In this document: piece after piece, positions 6,348 to 10,038 of the stretch
How positions within the stretch are numbered: position 1 is the first letter of the stretch
How the letters are laid out: each line of letters starts with the position of its first letter
From: JAAEQG01 sp023133475
GTDB taxonomy: Bacteria; Planctomycetota; Phycisphaerae; UBA1845
NCBI GenBank assembly: GCA_030631415.1
Contig: DAOVLE010000200.1
Coordinates: 1-10,038, forward strand
Reading direction: 5' to 3'
Length of the DNA stretch: 10,038 nt
Made by a program: the position numbers and the translations under genes
Notes under the pieces: model-generated
Database searches by the model: none
What the model was told of the DNA's origin: nothing
The model's input: the letters and a program-made list of their open reading frames with translations, nothing else

Positions 6348-6473
6348 ACCCGTGGTGAAGGGGGAAAAGGCAAGAGGCAAGAGGCAAGAGGCAACAAGGC
6401 AACGAGGCGGTCAGATGTAGGGCGGGTTCCACCCGCCATGCAATGCGACAAAGGCGGGTGGAACCCGCCCTAC
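6333..6473 (+). repeat. Composite repeat: head, GGCAAG heptamers and full 57-base hairpin (copy 3)
   Basis: The head at 6333-6357 matches 2600-2624. Three AGGCAAG heptamers and an AGGCAAC run from 6368 to 6395, then GGCAACGAGGCGGTCAGAT, then the 57-base hairpin at 6417-6473 with perfect 21-base arms and loop ATGCAATGCGACAAA. From about 6365 onward it is nearly identical, in reverse complement, to 8652-8773. Confidence 0.9.
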
Positions 6474-6515
6474 GATTGGCTGCTGCCTTGCGGTCGTGAC
6501 ACTGAAAGAGTTTGC

Positions 6516-6544
6516 TTGACGCCTTTTGGGAGCCTCTTTAAGCT
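6516..6544 (+). promoter_or_regulatory. Weak promoter candidate before the DUF2752 gene
   Basis: TTGACG (5 of 6 consensus) is followed after 17 bases by TAAGCT, a poor -10 match. If used, transcription would start at about 6551, on the ATG itself, giving a leaderless mRNA. That fits the absence of a spaced Shine-Dalgarno there (CGGGG ends 1 base before the ATG). Confidence 0.22.
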
Positions 6545-6550
6545 CGGGGC

Positions 6551-7084
6551 ATGTTGTCTGCGACACAGGAATCCCGATCGGCGGTGGATGATGATTGCCC
6601 CGAGACCGCCGGGCGGAAACACCCCCTCGGCCCACTGCTGCTCCGCATTCCTTGTGGGCGGGTGGAGTCGCGGCTTGTAGCCGGGTTGCTGTTTGTGGGC
6701 TGCTCTGGTCTGTTTGTAGTGGCGGCGATGCTAACCCCCGACCCTTGCGGGGTGGGAACACATACACATCTGGGACTGCCTCCGTGTAGTATGATGGTGA
6801 CCTGGGGCATACCCTGCCCCACTTGCGGGATGACCACCGCCTTCGCATATACAGTTCGCGGGCAGTGGTTGGCGGCGATCCGTGCTCAGCCGGCCGGCTG
6901 GCTGGCGGCGGTTGCGACCGCTGTTTTCGCCGTGGTCAATGCGGTAACGGCTGTCACCGGGCGCAAATGGGTGGTAAACTGGTATCGTGTGCCGCCCGGG
7001 CGTGTGGTGATGATCGTTGTTGCAGTCGTCTTGTTGGCGTGGGCGTACCGGATTTCCGTGACGCTCGGGGAGCGATTCCCATGA
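6551..7084 (+). CDS. DUF2752 domain-containing membrane protein
   Basis: A 177-residue integral membrane protein of the DUF2752 family, whose function is unknown. Membrane segments are about 42-62, 108-130 and 147-168. The family hallmark is clear: GIPCPTCGMTTAF at 86-98 with Cys89, Cys92 and Gly93, preceded by LPPC (Cys79) and followed by an amphipathic stretch RGQWLAAIRAQPAG. The paired cysteines could bind metal or form a disulfide, but this is not established. The first 40 residues are polar and variable, so the start may lie downstream, for example GTG at 6584. Its stop overlaps the next start as ATGA (7081-7084), which indicates translational coupling to the lipoprotein gene and a shared envelope role. 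Confidence 0.87.
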   Translation: MLSATQESRSAVDDDCPETAGRKHPLGPLLLRIPCGRVESRLVAGLLFVGCSGLFVVAAMLTPDPCGVGTHTHLGLPPCSMMVTWGIPCPTCGMTTAFAYTVRGQWLAAIRAQPAGWLAAVATAVFAVVNAVTAVTGRKWVVNWYRVPPGRVVMIVVAVVLLAWAYRISVTLGERFP

Positions 7085-7719
7085 TTCGCAGGTTCATGAT
7101 TCTCAAAGCACTTCTGATTGCCGTGGGGCTCTCGACGGTTCTGTGCGGTTGCAGTTACCTGTTGCCGCTGGCATTCGTTGCGACTCCCAAGCAGAAGGTC
7201 GCCCCGGAATACGACAAGTTGGCCAACACCCGAATCCTGGTACTGGTCTGGGCTGACCCGGCGACTTTGTTTGATTATCCATACGTTCGGCTGGAACTGG
7301 CTAGCTATGTCAGGGACAAGCTCGCCGCGGAGCTGAGTAATATCGAGCTGGTCGATCCCGTCCGGGTGGCGGATTATCAGCAGCGCACGTTGGACGGGTC
7401 ACTCGATCCGGAGCGAGTCGGGCGCGAGTTTGACGCGAACACGGTGGTTTATCTCGAACTGTTGCAGTTCCAAATCCGTGATTCGTCAGCCCCGGATTTC
7501 CTGCGGGCTCAGATCGAGGCGTCGGTCGCGGTTTACGACCTCGACGCCGATCCCGACGAGCCGAAGATTTATCATCTCAAGCCGGTGGAGGTTCTCTACC
7601 CCGAGCAAGGCGGAGTCCTGTTTAGCACCTCGAACTCCGCTCAGGTTCGTCAGGCCGGCTATGCCCTTTTTGCCGAGAAGGTGGCCCGGAAGTTTTATGA
7701 GTATGAAGAGGAACTCTAG
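7081..7719 (+). CDS. Conserved lipoprotein, first of a tandem paralogous pair
   Basis: A 212-residue predicted lipoprotein. The signal peptide is residues 1-23 (MIRRFMILK, then ALLIAVGLSTV) with lipobox LCGC and Cys24 as lipid site. The mature part has an alpha/beta pattern: strand RILVLVWADPATL, helix ELASYVRDKLAAELS, strand ELVDPVRVADYQQ, then FDANTVVYLELLQFQIRD, an IEASVAVYDLD strand, and a terminal helix FAEKVARKFYEYEEEL. This recalls CsgG/LpoB/TolB-N-like folds, but I cannot assign a family. It aligns along its length with the next gene (ILVLV, V..YQQ/YRR, A..V.YLE/ADQVLWVE, KFY/LFY). ATG at 7081 overlaps the DUF2752 stop and has GGGGAG 8 bases upstream. Its last codons lie in a 26-base stretch duplicated at 7911. 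Confidence 0.83.
   Translation: MIRRFMILKALLIAVGLSTVLCGCSYLLPLAFVATPKQKVAPEYDKLANTRILVLVWADPATLFDYPYVRLELASYVRDKLAAELSNIELVDPVRVADYQQRTLDGSLDPERVGREFDANTVVYLELLQFQIRDSSAPDFLRAQIEASVAVYDLDADPDEPKIYHLKPVEVLYPEQGGVLFSTSNSAQVRQAGYALFAEKVARKFYEYEEEL
7690..7715 (+). repeat. 26-base direct duplication, copy 1 (end of first lipoprotein gene)
   Basis: Identical to 7911-7936 at 25 of 26 bases (T/C at the ninth position); the shared core is GAGTATGAAGAGGAACT. Here it encodes the C-terminal residues YEYEEEL in frame. The copies are offset by 221 bases and enclose the palindromic insert. Confidence 0.92.
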
Positions 7720-7820
7720 TATGACAGCGCTAGTCCCGTTTTCGGCGAGACAGTTTCGCGTTTCGGCGGGTCGCGCTAGGCCCGGCCTACAGATACAGAT
7801 TTGATGGATCACCGACGCAT

Positions 7821-7902
7821 GGGTGGCCCACCGCTTTAGCGGTGGGGGACGCGAACGCCTAACACGATTCGTGTCCCCCAGGGCTAAAGCCCTGGGCCAC
7901 CC
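7821..7902. repeat. Paired 30-base palindromes (REP/BIME-like) between the lipoprotein genes
   Basis: Unit 1 (7821-7850) has the stem CCCACCGC-TTTA-GCGGTGGG (20 bases, 7827-7846). Unit 2 (7873-7902), reverse-complemented, is identical at 26 of 30 positions. Its stem is CCCAGGGCTAAAGCCCTGGG at 7877-7896. The four differences are two swapped C:G/G:C pairs that keep pairing intact. A 22-base spacer lies between the units. The outer sequences GGGTGGCCCA and TGGGCCACCC also pair, so the whole 82 bases can close into one structure. Confidence 0.85.
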
Positions 7903-7910
7903 CCGATAGA

Positions 7911-7936
7911 AAGTTTTACGAGTATGAAGAGGAACT
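7911..7936 (+). repeat. 26-base direct duplication, copy 2 (start of second lipoprotein gene)
   Basis: Second copy of 7690-7715. In this copy the same bases are read in another frame and supply ATG at 7924 and the first codons (MKRN) of the next gene. If the start at 7945 is used instead, this copy supplies its AGAGGAA ribosome site. Confidence 0.92.
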
Positions 7937-8595
7937 TCAGGTCGATGGTTCGCGGGTGTGTCGGCGTAGCGTTGCTATTGATGTGCGTGCCGGGGTGTGG
8001 GGTGAAGTGGGGCGCGGTGTTTTACTGGATGGGGGCCGGCAGGATGCACAAGGTGGAAGCCGAGTACATCCTCAGCGAAGGCCCGATCCTTGTGCTGGTG
8101 GATGATTTGGAGGGGCGGCTCACCTGGGCATCGACTCGCGAGCGGCTCGCCGAGTTATTGGCTGACGAACTGGTCGAGCGCCATGCCACCGAAAGGGTTA
8201 TCTCGCCGGAGACGGTAAAACGGTATCGCCGGACCCACGCCGATTTCGACAATCTCAAATGTGCTCCGGTTGGGCGGCTAGTGGGTGCGGACCAGGTGCT
8301 CTGGGTCGAAGTGAAGGCTTTCTTTGCCGAGGAGGAGATTTACGATACGACCAAGGCAGCCACCATTGCCGTGATGGTGCGGGTTATCAACCCCAACGAA
8401 CGCAAAGACCGCGGCAAGGTGCGTCTATGGCCTGCCAATCGCGAGGGCAAACCCGTGACCGTGCAACTAAGGGCCACCGAGGTGGGCCGCCTCAAGACCA
8501 AAGACCGCATCGCGGCGGAACTGGCCCGCAGGTCGGCCTGCGAAATCGCCAAACTCTTCTACAAACATCCGCTGGAAGATGTCGAGGAAAATTGA
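7924..8595 (+). CDS. Conserved lipoprotein, second of a tandem paralogous pair
   Basis: A 223-residue predicted lipoprotein of unknown function. The signal peptide is MKRNFRSMVRG, then CVGVALLLMCV, ending in lipobox VPGC with Cys25. The mature part repeats the pattern of the previous gene: strand GPILVLVDDLEG, helix RERLAELLADELVERH, ERVISPETVKRYRR, GADQVLWVEVKAFF, a strand ATIAVMVRVINP, and terminal helix AACEI-like ending IAKLFYKHPLEDVEEN. Similarity to its neighbour is clear but low, so the gene duplication is old. ATG at 7924 has no Shine-Dalgarno; ATG at 7945 has AGAGGAA about 11 bases upstream and would give a shorter signal peptide with a single arginine. Either start may be right. The stop TGA overlaps a heptamer array. 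Confidence 0.8.
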   Translation: MKRNFRSMVRGCVGVALLLMCVPGCGVKWGAVFYWMGAGRMHKVEAEYILSEGPILVLVDDLEGRLTWASTRERLAELLADELVERHATERVISPETVKRYRRTHADFDNLKCAPVGRLVGADQVLWVEVKAFFAEEEIYDTTKAATIAVMVRVINPNERKDRGKVRLWPANREGKPVTVQLRATEVGRLKTKDRIAAELARRSACEIAKLFYKHPLEDVEEN

Positions 8596-8621
8596 GAATG
8601 GAGAATTGAGAATGGAGAATG
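8594..8621 (-). repeat. Heptamer array (GAGAATG) at the lipoprotein gene stop
   Basis: Four 7-base units, three GAGAATG and one GAGAATT. Read on the other strand this is the ATTCTCC/ATTCTCA family seen at 1332-1359. The first unit shares two bases with the TGA stop at 8593-8595. Confidence 0.85.
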
Positions 8622-8651
8622 TGGGTGCTCGCGATGCCACCGTGGTGTTTA

Positions 8652-8773
8652 GTAGGGCGGGTTTCACCCGCCTTTGCCGCATTGCATGGCGGGTGGAACC
8701 CGCCCTACATCTGACCGCCTCGTTGCCTTGTTGCCTTGTTGCCTTTTGCCTCTTGCCTCTTGCCTCTTGCCTT
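8652..8773 (-). repeat. Composite repeat, inverted copy: 57-base hairpin (copy 4) and GGCAAG heptamers
   Basis: The hairpin at 8652-8708 has one arm mismatch. It is followed by ATCTGACCGCCTCGTTGCC, three GTTGCCTT 8-base units (8722-8745) and four TTGCCTC/T heptamers (8746-8773). Reverse-complemented, the core matches 6381-6473 with two substitutions and a different number of tandem units. It lacks the 25-base head found at 6333. Confidence 0.9.
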
Positions 8774-8788
8774 TCTTCGGACTGAAAC

Positions 8789-9931
8789 GTGAAACGGCCT
8801 ATCCAAGTGCTACATGTCGTTGATTCCACCATCGGGTGGGATCAGCGCTTGGCTATCGAGCAGTTGTTGAACCGATTGCCCGCCGAGCGGTTTACACAGC
8901 AAGTGGTTGGGCTGGGGCATCGGAAAGGGGAATACGCACGTATCGACGCTCCAGTCAAGGTGATGCCCCACCGTCCCTACCTTGACTTCCTGACGACTCC
9001 CCGCCTTTGGAGTTTGCTGGACAAGCGAAGAGTTGATCTTGTCCACGCCTGGGGTATGCACGCGATCAGCACCTCTTTGAGCATCGGTCACAATTCTTTC
9101 CCGATCATTGCTTCCGTATTTGACCCGGCGGCGACCGACAGGTATTCCCGAAGTTACCGCGTGAAACCACAGGTGAGGCGTCTGGTTTTCGCATGTGCCA
9201 CCGAGCTTGTGCGACGGTATCTGGTCGAAAAGGGCGTGAGCCCCGAAGACACCGTGCTGATACGCCCGGGTGTGAATTTTTCCACGCTCAACCGGGCCAA
9301 AAAGTCCAACCTGCGTTCGCGTTTGGGCTTGTCGTCGCGGGATGTCGTGCTGCTGACAGATTATCCCGCCACGCGCCAGGGCGGGCAATTCTGCGCCTTC
9401 TGGGCCACGGCGGTCCGCTCGTTCCTGGATACGGGCATCAAGTTGATGCTTCCGGGCGACTCACGGGAGACCGAACGTATCCGCCGGCTGGCGTGTGCGG
9501 TAGGCCAAACCGCCGTCCTGGTTCTTCCCGGCGATCAATATCGCCAAGAGAAGTTGATCGCCATTGCCGATTGCCTGCTGATTCCCGCCGTCACGGGCGT
9601 CTCGGTCACCGCGATAGCCTGGGCGATGGGGGCAGGTATCCCCGTGATCGCCTCCGCCGGCAGAGCCACCGCCGAGTTGCTGAGACACCACCACAATGGC
9701 TTTCTAATCAAGCCCGAGGAGACCAAGCGGTTGGCTATCCGCTTCGCCGAGGCGGTGGGGCAACGCCGGGAATGGAACAACCTGACGGAAACCGCCCGAA
9801 GCCAAGCCTACGAAGTCTTCAGCCTGCATCGCTGCATCGAGCAGACGCAAAATGTCTACGAAAATCTTCTCGCAAACCGTCCGCCATCTGACGGCATCAA
9901 AGACCCGGCAATCGTCGGCCAGCCCGGATAA
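8789..9931 (+). CDS. GT4-like glycosyltransferase, EX7E motif lost
   Basis: A 380-residue GT-B-fold glycosyltransferase resembling family GT4, probably acting at the inner face of the membrane on surface polysaccharide or glycolipid. The N-terminal domain (1-165) begins IQVLHVVDSTIGWDQRLA and contains VDLVHAWGMHA near 82-92. The C-terminal domain has LIRPGVNFSTLNRAKKSNLRSRLGL, PGDSRETERIRRLA, then MGAGIPVIASAGRATAEL and HHNGFLIKPEETKRLA, the usual donor-site region. Canonical GT4 enzymes carry two glutamates eight residues apart before AMAAG; here those positions are Gly270 and Trp278 (GVSVTAIAWAM). The donor or activity may therefore differ, or the protein may be non-catalytic. The GTG start lies within two heptamers (GAAACGT-GAAACGG) with no clear Shine-Dalgarno. 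The stop lies in a repeat shared with 1000-1022. Confidence 0.85.
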   Translation: MKRPIQVLHVVDSTIGWDQRLAIEQLLNRLPAERFTQQVVGLGHRKGEYARIDAPVKVMPHRPYLDFLTTPRLWSLLDKRRVDLVHAWGMHAISTSLSIGHNSFPIIASVFDPAATDRYSRSYRVKPQVRRLVFACATELVRRYLVEKGVSPEDTVLIRPGVNFSTLNRAKKSNLRSRLGLSSRDVVLLTDYPATRQGGQFCAFWATAVRSFLDTGIKLMLPGDSRETERIRRLACAVGQTAVLVLPGDQYRQEKLIAIADCLLIPAVTGVSVTAIAWAMGAGIPVIASAGRATAELLRHHHNGFLIKPEETKRLAIRFAEAVGQRREWNNLTETARSQAYEVFSLHRCIEQTQNVYENLLANRPPSDGIKDPAIVGQPG

Positions 9932-9946
9932 TTCATGAACGCAAAG
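9924..9946 (+). repeat. Repeat overlapping the glycosyltransferase stop codon
   Basis: Matches 1000-1022 at 21 of 23 bases. The stop TAA is at 9929-9931, inside the repeat, so the last residue or two of the protein are repeat-encoded. Confidence 0.7.
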
Positions 9947-9952
9947 GGCAAC

Positions 9953-9998
9953 GTAGGGTGGGTGGAACCTCGCGGAGCGAGGTGGAACCCACCGCGCC
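9953..9998 (+). repeat. Variant double stem related to the 57-base hairpin
   Basis: Begins GTAGGGTGGGT like the arms of the 57-base family but then contains ACCTCGC-GGA-GCGAGGT (9967-9983, perfect 7-bp stem), closed outside by GTGGGT/ACCCAC (9958-9963 with 9987-9992). It is a different subfamily with a shorter loop. Confidence 0.7.
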
Positions 9999-10007
9999 GG
10001 TTAATAA

Positions 10008-10038
10008 GTCCAAAGTCCCTGGTCCAAAGTCCAAAGTC
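10008..10038 (+). repeat. Heptamer array (GTCCAAA), cut by the window end
   Basis: Units GTCCAAA, GTCCCTG, GTCCAAA, GTCCAAA and a partial GTC follow each other at period 7. The array probably continues past the end of the window. Confidence 0.85.

Noticed and set aside
6823..7080. Upstream extension of the first lipoprotein frame
   Set aside because: It overlaps the DUF2752 gene in another frame. ATG at 7081 has a good ribosome site, an ATGA overlap and begins a lipoprotein signal peptide.
8783..8798. parS-like site (CGTGAAAC) that might serve the orphan ParA
   Set aside because: Only half of the parS palindrome matches. The sequence is better explained as two GAAACGT-type heptamers, and no parB is present.

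Overview
This looks like chromosomal DNA from a Gram-negative-type bacterium, most likely a planctomycete (Phycisphaerae-like). That is inferred from the moderately high GC, the many envelope lipoproteins, the orphan ParA next to a VanZ-like protein, the type Ibeta DAHP synthase, and intergenic spaces packed with short GC-rich palindromes and AT-rich tandem repeats. No rRNA, tRNA, transposase, phage gene or CRISPR array was found, and taxonomy is not proven by anything here.

Layout. Ten genes are supported, nine on + and one on -. (1) 90-878: lipoprotein with TPRs and a C-terminal SPOR domain. (2) 879-1574: a roughly 700-base repeat island with the probable promoter of the next gene near its right end. 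(3) 1575-2600: a TPR-only lipoprotein. (4) 2601-2902: a second repeat island. (5) 2903-3745 and 3755-4159: ParA ATPase and VanZ-like membrane protein, probably co-transcribed. (6) 4165-4221: a perfect hairpin between convergent genes. (7) 4221-5300, minus strand: DAHP synthase (aroF type), first step of the shikimate pathway. (8) 5301-5708: spacer with paired palindromes. (9) 5709-6347: unrecognised soluble protein. (10) 6551-8595: DUF2752 membrane protein followed by two distantly paralogous lipoproteins. (11) 8789-9931: GT4-like glycosyltransferase that has lost the EX7E glutamates. (12) A further repeat cluster runs to the window end.

The genes themselves are mostly ordinary: envelope lipoproteins and TPR scaffolds, one aromatic amino acid enzyme and one sugar transferase. 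The unusual content is between them. A 57-base double hairpin occurs four times at exactly the same length, plus two copies consisting of exactly one 21-base arm. Two copies, each joined to a GGCAAG-type heptamer array, are inverted relative to each other and bracket the DUF2752/lipoprotein cluster. Several unrelated tandem arrays share a period of seven bases. The two lipoprotein genes are separated by a palindromic insert flanked by a 26-base direct duplication that carries the end of one gene and the start of the next. Two pairs of palindromes show compensatory base-pair swaps between their members. Five genes have stop codons lying inside or touching a repeat. These points suggest active REP/BIME-like elements that settle preferentially at gene ends.
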